Shown piece after piece: positions 12,312-23,877 of a DNA stretch of 64,000 nucleotides. A model generated the notes under the pieces. That model was not told the origin of the DNA. It did no database searches and saw only the letters and a program-made list of their open reading frames with translations. The position numbers were made by a program, and so were the translations under genes. Source of the DNA: Panicum virgatum (lineage: Eukaryota; Streptophyta; Magnoliopsida; Poales; Poaceae). The DNA is taken from the NCBI RefSeq assembly GCF_016808335.1, contig NC_053146.1, positions 30,729,495 through 30,793,494 of the forward strand, read 5' to 3'. Positions within the stretch are counted from its first letter, which is position 1, and each line of letters starts with the position of its first letter.

Positions 12312-12540
12312 TGTCGGTGTTTACCGCCAAGCCTGCTCAGGGATACCCTTAGCAGTAGGGTTTGTAGGTAGGGATCGACGACTCTGGAACTCGATGGTGC
12401 AAGGAACACAAAGATTTAGACAAGTTCGGGCCGCGAGTTGCGTAATACCCTAAGTCCTGTGTGGTGGTTTGTATTGCCTTAGGTGTTGATGTGTTTTGAG
12501 GCGGTCCCTGCCCGCCCTTATATATCCGGGGGGACAGGGT
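12312..12540 (-). repeat. 3' LTR fragment of element C
   Basis: 229 bp of LTR, from TGTCGGTGTTTACC to GGGGGGACAGGGT, differ from the equivalent part of 30191-30605 at roughly nine positions by eye. The fragment is cut at 12540 by the first base of A's LTR. Confidence 0.85.
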
Positions 12541-12956
12541 TGTCAGACCCGGGACAGCGGGACTGCTTATAGACATAGAATATTCTAGAGTAAGGGATAG
12601 CTCATGAATATACCTTACCTCTTTTGTAACTACCCGAACAGGCATATAACTAGCTGCAGTACAAAGGAAACTACCCGATTGTATTGTAGTAGGACTCCAA
12701 CTGTACTCGGCTAGGACTTTCCATGTAACCCTGTCCCCCCGGATATATAAGGGCGGGCAGGGACCCCCTCCAAACAATCATCAACACCTAAGGCAATTCA
12801 AACAACACAGGACGTAGGGTATTACGCAAACTTGCGGCCCGAACCTCTCTAAATCTTTGTGTTCCTTGTACCATCGAGTTCTAGAGCAGTCTATCCCTAC
12901 CTACAAACCCTACTGCTGAGGGTATCCCTGAGCAGGCTTGGCGGTAAACACCGACA
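12541..12956 (+). repeat. 5' LTR of element A
   Basis: The LTR runs from TGTCAGACCCGGG to AACACCGACA (416 bp). A TATA-like TATATAA is at 12744-12750. It is the reverse-complement counterpart of the adjacent C fragment, so the two form an inverted repeat. Confidence 0.9.
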
Positions 12957-12977
12957 GCTGGAGCGCCAGGTAGGGGA
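12957..12977 (+). other. Primer-binding-site-like segment of element A
   Basis: GCTGGAGCGCCAGGTAGGGGA directly follows the 5' LTR. B, C and G carry GCTGGCGCGCCAGGTAGGGGA at the same place. Position and conservation mark it as the primer-binding site; I do not assign the tRNA. Confidence 0.65.
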
Positions 12978-13002
12978 TTCGGCGAGTTCACCAACGAATT
13001 CG

Positions 13003-15069
13003 ATGGTCGGATCAAGCAACGCCAACAGCGTGCCAGAAGGCACGACTTTCGTTTTCGGTTCCTGAGCTTGCACGGCTGATGGAACGGGAGGCTTTTCCAG
13101 CCACCTTGTCACGCCTAACTCGCCTAAATCGAAAACCCGCTCCCAACTCGCCGACATCCGCGAGTCCGCGGATCTCGACAAAAAAGAGTTCCACTCGAAC
13201 ACGACTCGGACAACCCAAGAAACGTGACAACTCAAAACCGAACTCTTGGTTTGGTCGAGTTCGGCACAAATTCTGATTCCGGAAAGCCTTACTTTTCCAA
13301 AACTCTTGGAAAATACATGGCTCATCTGAAGACAATCAAACGCCCTAAGATCAAAAACTTAGAACTACTCGCCGGAGTGGATCAAGTATCACGATCGATA
13401 GAGGACTACATCAAACTTGCAGAAACCGCTCTCAGCCCATCTGCGCTATAGCAGAATCCTAAAGCACTAAACCCACCGCAGAAGAGGTCGGGCGACATGC
13501 TCTCAGGAATCGATCGGGTAAATTCAAAGCTTGCTAACTGCATTAAGGTGGCTGAAAGCACTCTGCAAAACAAAGAGCAGAAATCGGGAGGAGGAATTTG
13601 CGGGGGAGCTGGTGAGACAAACCCCCTGGCTTGTTTGGATGGGACCGTCTATCTCCAGGATACGTCAGAGCCCTTCACCGAAACCTACTCACACTCGGTC
13701 TCCGAAACCAGTTGAGTCCAAGTTCGATCAGGACTTCGATCACTTCATGAACGGTCTCGAGAACTTTGAACCATTTGACGATCTTAAAGAGTGGTCAGAC
13801 AATGTCGAGCTGTTCATGGACGCCATGGCCAAACGAACCAAGCATGCCAATGCTCTTTTGGAACTGGCCAAGCTTAAAAAAGGAAAAGCCAAGGCCCCAG
13901 AACAATCTAGCGACTCAATCTATGACAAATCCTGGATTAAGGAGCCTGAGGGGCTAACTCCTACTCAATCGTGGCTACACTAGATGAACGAGAACGCCCT
14001 CCGTGTGGAGATGGGCATACCGCTTCTCGCTCACCCAAAGCATACATACTCAAAAATCGGTGGGCTAACCGACTCCGAATCTGAGTACTCCTCCGACTCG
14101 GAGGAACAACTGGACGACCTAATCCAGTACAGTAAACAAGTCGTGTCTAACTCGGCTAAGAAGCTCAAGTCCAATCAGGACACCCTCCCTAACCTGATTA
14201 TATATGCAATGCCGCAAGGACGGATAGTTCACCTCAGGAAGGCACAAGATCCCAACGCTTCTACCTCACAGCTAGAGGATCTGCCCTACCAACAGAGCAC
14301 TCCTTTAGACCCGTCCTCAAGCAAACAAGACCAAGAAGTTCAAGACCTCTACCGTGAAATCCTCATGGTTAGTACCGCCGAAGAACCTGAGGGCGATCCC
14401 ACGGAGCGTCTTAACCTCGACGACTACAATTCTGATGATTTCAACGAGTACCTTTCTGACAATATGGAAATTACTCCTTCTACAATCACAGAAGCCCAAG
14501 TCGCTACCAAGGAGGATCTACCTGCTCCTCCTCCTCCTCCAGCGGTGACCGTCACCGTCCAACTGGACGAGCAGCATCTTGCAGAAGATCTCTATGGACA
14601 TCGTCGCCAGCTCAACCAGAAGAGGGCGTTCAGGCGTCAGCGCCTCGCTAACACCCTACAAGAACAACAAGGCGACAACTACAACTACTCCAACTGCAAT
14701 CTCCGCAGTGTGATCAACATTGGGCGCGATGCGTGCAACGTCATCATCTCAAGAAGAAAGGAACGGGAAGAAGTCGAGGCATACAACCCTTCTTCCACCT
14801 ACTGCATCCCGCCAAAGGCTTCCGCATCTTTCAAGAAGTACAAGCCGGCAACCACCAGTACCCGTCCTCAGGGTAAACCACGCACCCAGCATCAAGCTGA
14901 ATCATCTTAGAATGGAAACAAGATCAATAAAGTACTGCTATGCAAGTGCTTTATCCACCCAAAAAGCTCTCACACGATCTTCCAGTGTGACTCACTCCGC
15001 AAGGCCCTTGGGGCACCTCTCCTAAAGGAGACACCACCAATAAATCTAGTCGACCTCTGTGTCGACTAG
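13003..15069 (+). pseudogene. gag: Element A gag-like gene, decayed
   Basis: The likely start is ATG 13003 (MVGSSNANSVPEGTTFVFGS), which corresponds to the start of the B and G/C gag genes. Recognisable pieces follow in several frames: 13224-13451, 13497-13715, 13531-13983 and 13984-14910. The last contains EMGIPLLAHPKHTYSKIGG and an acidic linker, and the gene ends with a zinc-knuckle variant C-X2-H-X4-H-X4-C at 14947-14988. A TAG at 13981-13983 interrupts the frame where B reads through, and another stop follows 14907. No capsid core like that of C (WLRLYSTTISVVWGD) is evident, so this is a shortened or diverged gag. The tandem-repeat array follows directly, with no pol between. Confidence 0.65.
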
Positions 15070-15349
15070 TGGTACTAGTCGACCATCATATCGACTAAGT
15101 TCCTTTTTCGAATAAGTCTTATTCAGTCATACAAATTATTGCTCACGTCCAACGAGCAAGGGGTAGGTCTTAAGAGTCAGAGTCTGTCACTTTACAGTTA
15201 TTGTAATTTCGACAAATCCAAATAAAGTTGATTTCTCCCATATCGACTACTTGGCTCTCGCCCACACGACCAATACCCCACCTCGAAAGACCTGCTCAGC
15301 ATTAGAGCAGCTATCGAGTAGTTTTTATGGTTCTCACTCGAGTGCTTTT

Positions 15350-16330
15350 TTGACATTTACGTCTTGGGCAACCCGACGGGGTTCGTACCTAACAGTTCTG
15401 TCCTAAAAGACACTCTTGTCCTCCGGTAGGACACCCTACTCGCCCCACTCGAGTAGGTCTTGGATACTCTTTCAGCACCTTCATCTTGGGCAACCCGACG
15501 GGGTTAGTACCTAACAGACTAGCCATAAGAGTTACTCCAGTCCTTTGTTAAAAGGACACCTTACTCGCCTCGCTCGAGTAAGTTTTGGATATCTTTTTGA
15601 CATTTACGTCTTGGGCAACCCGATGGGGTTTGTACCTAACAGTTCTGTCTTAAGGATTAATCCAGTCCTTGGTTAAAAGGACACCTTACTCCCCTCGCTC
15701 GAGTAAGTTTTGGATATCTTTTTGACATTTACGTCTTGGGCAACCCGACGGGGTTCATACCTAATAGTTCTGTCTTAAGGATTACTCCAGTCCTTGGTTA
15801 AAATGACACCTTACTCGCCTCGCTCGAGTAAGTTTTGGATATCTTTTTGACATTTACGTCTTGGGCAACCCGACGGGGTTCGTACCTAACAGTTCTGTCT
15901 TAAGGATTACTCCAGTCCTTGGTTAAAAGGACACCTTACTCGCCTTGCTCGAGTAAGTTTTGGATATCCCTTCGACATTTACGTCTTGGGCAACCCGATG
16001 GGGTTCGTACCTAACAGTTCTGTCTTACGGATTACTCCAGTCCTTGGTTAAAAGGACACCCTACTCGCTGGCTCGAGTAGGTCTTGGATACTCTTTCGGC
16101 ATCTTCGTCTTGGACAACTCGACGGGGTTAGTACCTAACAGAATTGCCTTAGAGTTACTCCAGTCCTCAAGTAGGACACCTTACTTGCCTTGCTCGAGTA
16201 AGTTTGGGATGTTTCTAGAATATTCACGTCTTGGTTAACTCGACGGAGTTCAATCCTAACAGTCCTATTCTAGAAATCAATCCAGTCCATTAATAGGACA
16301 TACTAGATACGATCGTGTAGTTTGGGATAT
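15350..16330 (+). repeat. Tandem-repeat array of element A (about 124-bp unit)
   Basis: The block CTTGGGCAACCCGACGGGGTT and diverged versions recur at about 15363, 15485, 15610, 15734, 15860, 15984, 16109 and 16229, a spacing of 120-126 bp. Each unit also contains CTAACAG, GGACACCTTACTCGC and CTCGAGTAAG. Related arrays lie at the same place in B and C. Confidence 0.9.
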
Positions 16331-16982
16331 TCTCGCAAATAGTTGCATAGTATCTGGGTAACCAGACAAGGTCTATCCTAAATGGTCAACTGCAAAAAAC
16401 CCCTCAAGGAGTACAGATAAGTTCTTGATACTATAAAATAAGTTGACACAAGTTTCCCGCTTGCTTAGTTTACTATGTGAATCTCCGTTACAGAATCTTT
16501 TTGCCTCGAGTACTTGACGGGTACTACTCGCTTGCTTGAGATACAAAAAGAGCTCATGTTTTCTCTTAATAATCTAAGTATTTGTCGAGAACTTCCCGTC
16601 TTCTTATCTATCAAGAAACTTCTTAAAACTCCTAAATACTCAATAAGAGTTCTTCCCCCATTTGAACAACAAAGTTCATATTAGCCGCGTGCTAATTGAA
16701 AATTTTTCCTCCAAGAAGGAAATTGATACTAAGCTACGGCTTCTCACACCTTTAAGTGCTATTCCCACTTGATTAATCCCGCGGGATTCAATCCTAACCG
16801 GTCAGCACTATGGTTACGATTCAGAAACATACAAACTCGATTTGATTCGAGAATATGTTGCCTCCTAAGGCACCCACGGATACAATTCATCATATCTACT
16901 ATTATGACTGAGTGGGCCCGATGCTGCCTACACTCAGAACCCACGAGTACAACTACTCGACATATTAAGGGATTCCACAATC

Positions 16983-19971
16983 CTAACAAGTACTTGACTT
17001 TACACAAACATCCAACATTTGTTTCAAGTAATTCTGGCTCACATGACAACTCAAATACAAGAAAAGATTAAGGAGACTCTGCTCTGCTCTGCTCAAGGCT
17101 TTTACAATCTGATCAGCCACCCCGGAAGTTTCCGCCAAGAACTGACGAAACTGATCATTAGTACAATCAGCCTTGGCTCCTCGACCAAGAGCATCTAGAT
17201 GAGTGGTTGGCCAATAAGATTTCACCAGCCCAAGTACATGACTGACGTACTGGTGGGTAATGTGGGAAACAAACCTCTCAAAGGCTCCAGGCACCCTGCG
17301 AAACCTCCCGGCCAGCGTGAGTGGTTCATCTCCATCTCTAACTGGGATATCCATGGCCTCGGCTACCTCCAGGGTGGCATCTCTGAATTCTTTCAGCTCA
17401 CGAGCTCACGCTGCATCTAGCCTCGAGACTCTGACAATGTCTTGAGTTGTCGCAGCATTGATGCTGCCTCACGGTCAGAGTCCTCCTTGATCTTCTTGAG
17501 CTTCTCTATCTCATCTGCGTTTCGGTACATAAGAATCTTTAAATCCAGTACCAAGCTTTCCTGAATCTCTAAAGATTTGGCACAAGCTGCGTACTCGATA
17601 GAAAGAAAATCTTATAAACACTAAGCAAATCTACTAGTCGAGTGCATATCAAATGCTAAAGACTAACCTTTCTTAGATTGGGAAAGCTTTTTCAGCTTCC
17701 CCTCAAGAGCAGTCTTCTCAGATGAGAGCGTCTTAACCCTCTCTTTGAGAGCATTTAGCTCTGTCTCATCTGGCATCTGGACACCCTTTCATCCCAGTGC
17801 CTCCTGCAAAATAAAAAGATCAGCATACTACTTGATCTTCTGTAAAAGGACTCGAAGCATTTGACTACCTACCCCCAGCAGCTTAAAAGCATGCTCCACC
17901 TTCTCTTGCGACAAATCACTTTCCGATGTGACTTGGGAAGTACTCGCCACAACAACAGCCTCCTTGGGCACTTCTTCAATCCTTCCTACAGTATTCCCCG
18001 TGTTTTGGGAATCTAAATGAAAAACATGCTACTTAATTATATTAAGAGCAAACAAAAGGATACCTTTCTACAGGGCACTACAAGCTTACCTGCAGGGGTC
18101 TCCGCAGGCTGTTTATCATCGCCTCCCTCAGGAAGCTTCTCGCCTTCTCTTTCTCTTGGAAGCCTGCCGCTTCCTCCATCCTCTGGGATTTCCTCATTGG
18201 CCCTCTCCAAGTTCGGCAATGGAGAATCCAGAAGCATAGCGTTGGCCATCGCCTCCGCATCATGAGTACTCATCTCAGGAGTACTCGGGGGCTTCTCCAG
18301 CCCCGGCTGAGAATCCGAGTGGCTCTCATCCCCCACGTCCTCTCCCAGGACCGCATCTCTGCAAAAACAAAGTAGTTACAAACTACTAGATTTAAAACAG
18401 ATCCTACACATACAAGTTCTAAAGAACTTACGCAGGAGCTCTTATTAGGGCAAATTCCTTGATGCCAAATTTGCGGGCAGGCTTTGTGATCACGGCCAGC
18501 TTACCCGCATCGACGGTCTTATCACCATCGGAACTACTCGCTGAAGGAGTAGCTCCGATCCCACTTGATGGGTCCACTGTGGCGGAGGGGACAGTTTGTC
18601 CCACCGCAGTATCATCCCCAGATGGTGAAGTCCGTGGCATCTTAGCCGTCGGACTGGGAAAAGCAAAAACACAAATCAAAACTTGCAAATCAACAACTAG
18701 AAAGTACTCGATTGCAAAATAACTAGCCATTTACCTGTCGCTAGTAGTATGGGAGGAGCTGTTACGCTTCCTCGCCACTGACCGAGTACTCCTTGGGCGC
18801 TCGGTCTGGGCATCAGCGCTTGGAGTGGGGCTGTGCTCCCCATCACTCCTTTCCACAGATGTTGCCTCATCTGCACAACCAAATCTGGATATCAGTACTG
18901 TTTATATGAAATCTCATATGAGCATACCAAGATTTGGTTAAAAGATCGAGGAAATTAGAATAACAAAAGGGCGTACAAATGCCTGGTAGCGAAGGACTAC
19001 TCTTAAAGCGATCCACGTCCTCCTACAGAAAGCAAATCCTATCAGTTTTATACTATGGTAAAGTACTCGATTTCTATGAATCGACTACTCTTATCAAGTA
19101 CATGCTTCGGTGGACTCGCAACAGAAAATGTACCAGGAACAATAGGGATATTATTTACATTCTTCAGAAGTCATTGTATTCGACTAAAAACTACATCATC
19201 CGAGATCTCTTCCTTCGAGTATCTTGACGGATTAGTTGTTCCCTGATACTAGAATCCAAGCGATTCCCGAGCCTGCAATGGCTAGATTCTTCGCTTCATC
19301 CAGTCAAACATGACTGTCTCCTCTGTCAACATACTTTGACTTAAAATGGCAATCCGCGCGAGTAGTTTAGAGATTTGACTCTCGTCGGTTGGTTTTTTAT
19401 TCCACTCCGGGAGTAATGGATGGAAAACATCCCGACTGGTTCTCGACATAGAACCACTTGGGTTTCCATTCGATTACTTTATTACTAAGGTTATAAGGGA
19501 TATACACTCTATCCTTCCTTTGCATAAGTTGGAGACCCCTACTACATCTAAGACGAATCTATTGGGCTGCGGTTTCAAATGAAAAAGATAGCGAAAAAGC
19601 TCAAAATGGGGCTCGATGCCCAGAAAAGCTTTGCATAAATGCATGAAGATGGAAATATGGACAAAGGAATTTGGGGTCAGATGATGCAATTGGATCCTGT
19701 AGTAGCGCAGGAGTCTAGAAAAGAAAGAAGAGCAAGGAAACCCCAATCCGCGTTCCAAGTATGAGGTGAAAGCAACGATTTCCCCCGTATTTTCATACGG
19801 ATGATCTGAACCCAAGGCAGGACGCCATTGGATAACAGATTTGGGAACTAAAAGACCTTGTGATACTAGAGAATCTAAGTCAGATTGAGAACACTTACTT
19901 GTGTTCCAACCCTCATCACGAGTTGGCTCTGCAGCCACAACCTTCCCCTTGGTCGCTTTCTTAGGGGCCAT
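16983..19971 (-). pseudogene. Element A aORF (antisense gene, Transposase_28-like domain)
   Basis: The gene is on the minus strand, opposite to element A. It starts MAPKKATKGKVVAAEPTRDE at 19971 and keeps the N-terminal domain in one frame to 19474 (GWNTSKCSQSDLDSLVSQGL, PYENTGEIVAFTSYLERGLG, FVHISIFMHLCKAFLGIEPH). Downstream, separate exon-like frames follow: 18730-18428, 18336-18037 and 17354-16983. The last contains RFVSHITHQYVSHVLGLVKS and matches the end of B's and C's copies. An intron-like segment at 18734-18654 (GT...CAG, 81 bp) is placed as in B. The middle is Ser/Thr/Pro-rich, with a coiled-coil-like part near 17690-17790. This is the best preserved N-terminal domain of the three copies. 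Frame breaks elsewhere mean I cannot call a complete protein. Confidence 0.7.
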
Positions 19972-21590
19972 CCGGATAGTGGGGAGCAAAGGGAAACAAG
20001 AACTTTGGATCTGGGAGCTCGAGAATGAAAAGACAGATCTGAAGCAAGTGGCGGCCGGTGGGGTAAAACCTAAGTTACCGCTTCATTTTATAATGACGGT
20101 GGCAACATGGTAAAAACACCCAACAGGCTAACAATCCGTTGCAAATCGTGAAAATAATGGAATTCAAAAGAGACATTCCTTTTTCTGAGATCATATTCTG
20201 GAAAAGAAAACACTCACATCCCTAATCAACTACTCGACATCCTTTTCCTTAACTAGGATTACATTCCAAAATAAGGATAAGTACTCGACATAGTACAACT
20301 ACTCGACATTACAACTCGAGTACTTTTTACATAACTTTACAAAACGACTCAGGTCTGCACGCACACTTCTTGGCTTCCTGAGAAGCCTGCTGCCGCTAGA
20401 TCGGCCCGAGGCTATGACAAAGTACAAACTTGTTATTCCCATCAAGGGAATAATGATACATGTATCCTGGTAGAAAAGTTTCAGGAGTATGAAGGCAGAT
20501 TACAGTAATCACCTCGCAAGTACTCTTGTAGCATCTTCTGGAGAAACTTCTCCTTCTCCCAGAATACGTTGTGGCAAGATTAAGCTTCCCCACCAGAGAT
20601 GTCAGTTCTTGGGCAGTCTCAACCTGGGAACTCCAAGAGTATGACACAACTAGACTCAACCAATCCACAAAGAACCTGCTTCATTGGAAGATGCAAGGAC
20701 ATGATGTCCAAAATGGATCCAATGAGAGCATGGGAGTGGTAGGATGAGGTTGTAGGGATTTCTCTTGTCCTCACAAGTTCTCTTCTAGCATCTTTTGCTG
20801 GGAAGATCTACACAAATCTCAGGAGGGCGAGAGCAAGAACACCAAGGAAAAGTCATGATCGCTACACTTTGGTGCTTCTGGCAAAGGCCTCTCCCCTGCC
20901 TTTTATAGCCACAAGGAGACTTGCTGAAGGAGAACTCGTGAATCAACAGTGCACGTTTCATGGACGCATTCATGACAGCATTCACGGACGCAGTCAAAGC
21001 TACAATAATGCAGATTCTCCAAACAGTAACGTCTCATGTGAGCACTGAATAAAGAGCCGTACATCCCGGGTTTTATTCCTGAAATTATTTCGGGTGCAAT
21101 CAGTGTGGCGGATCCAATTGTATCATTTTTCTGGGATTTTACCTGAAAAAGAGGTCTTTTCGGATTCCGGATTTGATGAATCCTGCAAATAATTTGAAGG
21201 ATAAAATCTGATGCCACGACTTAAATCCTTAATTCCAAATCTATGCTCGGAGGCTACTCGCAGCAAAAGAGATTTTGATTTAAGGCTCGGGGGCTGCTAG
21301 ATATGGGCATCAGAGATTTATTTTTCAATTTTTTTGGAAAATAGACTGAAGTGACCCTCAGCCTGATTCTGCGATTCAACCTAAGGCTCGGGGGCTACTC
21401 CATATGGGGTGCGAGTACTTCGCGCACCATATATGATCAAGATTTCAGGGCTTGAAGTAATAAAGAGATGCTGCAAAGTACTCGATAACTTCGACAAGTC
21501 TTTGACGCTTCCAACACTCTTCTCGGCACAAAATCTTCCCGAGAATGCCTGGGTACGTGCTTTGGATACCATGTCGAGTACTTGTAGTTA
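19972..21590 (+). other. Element A region upstream of its aORF (element 3' UTR)
   Basis: The region is collinear with the reverse complement of B's 1560-3618 and 10354-10879. It contains open frames antisense to A at 20668-20396 and 21217-20903 without known domains. CGAGTA(C/G) motifs are frequent. The last 150 bp before 21590 do not align clearly with B and hold the junction with element C. Confidence 0.55.
20086..20092 (-). promoter_or_regulatory. Candidate TATA box for the element A aORF
   Basis: TATAAAA on the minus strand lies about 115 bp upstream of the aORF ATG at 19971. The B copy has TATTATTTAATAG at the matching place, so the box is not conserved intact. Low certainty. Confidence 0.35.
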
Positions 21591-21599
21591 ACCATTTTT

Positions 21600-22975
21600 G
21601 ATCTTTTGACTAAGTATTGGCTTCTTTCTGTAGAAGAATTATAAAACCTGGTATTGTATGCCTTCGACTTCTGCAAATGCTGATTATGACGACATCAAGA
21701 AATAGAAAGTGGCTCTCGGATCAATGTTACAGAGGAAAGTTCCTCGTCTCGATGCCGGCGAGTAAGTATATAATATTTTGTTGATTGTATCCCGTTTGCC
21801 TCAGCTTTCTTATTCAGAATCTTTACTTGGCTAGGGTCCAACATCTTTCGGCGCATGAAAAAGATCAAGTCCAAGACTTCCGCAAATGGGCATCGAGTGG
21901 TTCGGAAGAAACTAGTCGATCAGCCCCCGATTCTCCTATAATTGGGTTGATCGAGACCCCGACTGCCAGTTTCCCGAATGTAGACACAGCTGAGAAACCA
22001 AGCGAACCAAGCCCTGAAACATCTGACACTCCTGCGGCTGCTGAAAGAACCTCCAAAGCTGGTCGATCTGGGAGTAGTGGAGCAGAAGGGTCAAAAGGTC
22101 CTTCCGTTCGATTGGTGCCATTCTAGTCTATGCCTCAGTCAACCCAGGAAGAGTTGGGAAAGGAACTGTTTGATGATCCGCTGTTGTCTCTAGACAACAT
22201 GAAGAAACTTGCAGATTGTATGCAGTGGAGCTTTAAATTTACCAATGTGAGACTTTTGCCACTATTTGTTTTTGTCAAGTAGTTGTTGATGTCTGACCAG
22301 GTTTGCCTTGTATGCCTTAGGATGTAGCCAATCGATGTTTTTTGAAGTCTTATGCTTTATATAAGACTACGGACAATCGAAAGATCTTAGAGGAGCAAAA
22401 GGCCATGATTGCCAAACGACTGGATGAAGCCCTTGCTGCTCGGAACAAACTTTATGAGGCAAGTCAACAGCATCATCTGGAGGTTTGTGACATGAAGCGC
22501 CAGATTAAGAACCTTCAAGAAGAAAGAACAAAGCTTCAAGAGGAAAATTCCAGGCTCCAGAAGCAATTGCAGACTGCCCAAGCCTATAAGTTCTCGATCT
22601 TTTGTCTTGATTTTATTTTGTCGTATCAATTTCTGAGATATCTTCCCATCAGGTTCTCCAAAAGACCATACTCGACTAATAGCAGCAGCTCAAGCTCTTG
22701 TGGATGTGGTTGATACTGAAGAAGAGTCGTCAAGTAGCAAGTCCTTGGTGGAGCGTTTGGAAGAAGCTCCCCAATTTTTTTTTGATGTTCTGACGGCTAC
22801 TTCCAAGAATTATCTAACCCACATGATAGGAGTTGTCAAGTCATACTTGCCTCAGTTTAATTTAGCTCCAATAGCTAAAGGAATAGCTCCCAGTTGCTCT
22901 GATGAGAAATTCCGAGAGTATTGTAAAGAATCAGAAGTGATTGCGGAGGAAATTCTGAAGAACATAGCAGAGTAG
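21600..22975 (+). pseudogene. Element C aORF, 3' part (coiled coil)
   Basis: The gene is on the plus strand, opposite to element C. The N-terminal domain is missing because the sequence enters mid-gene at the A/C junction. Visible parts are a Ser/Pro/Glu-rich segment (21785-22126), a long coiled coil in 22342-22590 with a heptad-like ILEEQKAMIAKRLDEALAAR and LQEERTKLQEENSRLQKQLQ, and a C-terminal segment at 22700-22975 (FFDVLTATSKNYLTHMIGVV, ending at TAG 22973). That C-terminal segment matches the ends of the A and B copies. GT/AG-like boundaries separate the frames, for example GTTTGCCTTGTATGCCTTAG before 22321. The copy belongs to a diverged subfamily. Confidence 0.65.
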
Positions 22976-23099
22976 ACTGCTTGTAACAACTCTTATAATC
23001 TTCAGTAAGCTCTTGTCGTTGTTCATAGCTTGTATCCTGTTAGTGTGTCTTTAGAAGCATAATCTGATACCGTAGGATAAGTATGAACTAGTCGATCAA

Positions 23100-23750
23100 T
23101 CGAGTAAAATATCCGCATGGAGTAATCCTTGAAGTTAATCAGTTAGGATGAGTCCTGTTGGACTATCCAAATAGAAAAACTTGTAAAGATACCCATAAAC
23201 TACTCGATCAGGCGAGTAGTGTGTCCTTACCAAGGATTGGAGTAATCCGTAAGACAAAACTGTTAGGTACGAACCCCGTCGGGTTACCCAAGATGTAAAT
23301 GTCATTGGGATATCCAAGGCTTACTCGAGCAAGGCGAGTAAGGTGTCCTTTAACTAAGGACTGGTGTAATCTTTAAGACAAAACTGTTAGGTACGAACCC
23401 CGTCGGGTTGTCCAAGACTTAAATGCTAGAAAGATATCCAAAATTTACTCGAGCGAGGTGAGTAAGGTGTCTAACTTGTAGACTGGAGTAACTACTAAGA
23501 TTGACCTGTTAGGGCGAACCCCGTCGGGTTGCCCAAGATGGACAAAATGTAGTAGTATCCATAACATACTCGAGCGAGCGAGTAGTTTTGCATTGACAGT
23601 AATGCTGGAGTTCCTCATAGTTGACCTGTTAGGATGAACTCCGTCGAGTTATCCAAGATGGACAACTAGTAAAGGTATCCATTCACCTTCTCGAGCTAGG
23701 CGAGTAGGTTGTGCCCTTTAAGGGAAAGGATGCGGCTTGTGTAGTTATTC
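23100..23750 (-). repeat. Tandem-repeat array of element C (about 120-bp unit)
   Basis: GTTAGG(T/A)(A/G)CGAACCCCGTCGGGTT-type blocks recur near 23143, 23260, 23387, 23509 and 23629. The array lies between the integrase stop and the aORF, as in A and B. Confidence 0.85.
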
Positions 23751-23877
23751 TGATGGAAAACTGTGTAAGCTTATCCTGGACTGGTGATACTGTCAAATTT
23801 CCTTTAATGTAGTCGATATGTCAATAAGTATTCTCACTTTATTAAAGAAATCAACTGACACCACTAGTCTGCTCGGA

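Larger units (their letters stand above)
12541..21590 (+). mobile_element. Element A: non-autonomous Tat-type element, 3' end missing
   Basis: The 5' LTR (12541-12956) is followed by a primer-binding-site-like segment, a gag-like gene, a tandem-repeat array, an antisense aORF (19971-16983) and the region upstream of the aORF. This is the organisation of element B, and like B it has no pol. No 3' LTR is found: near 21450-21590 the sequence passes into the aORF of element C. The simplest reading is that A inserted into C's 3' LTR (left flank AGGGT, 12536-12540) and that a later deletion removed A's 3' LTR together with adjacent C sequence. The exact right breakpoint is uncertain by about 150 bp. 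Confidence 0.75.

Noticed and set aside
12897..13335. Minus-strand open frames over the A LTR/gag boundary
   Set aside because: They are shadows of the gag N-terminus and LTR on the opposite strand; the same shadows appear near 47914-48174.
15350..16330. Tandem repeats as a CRISPR array
   Set aside because: Units of about 124 bp without short unique spacers, in a eukaryotic retrotransposon; the arrangement is a retroelement 3' UTR array.
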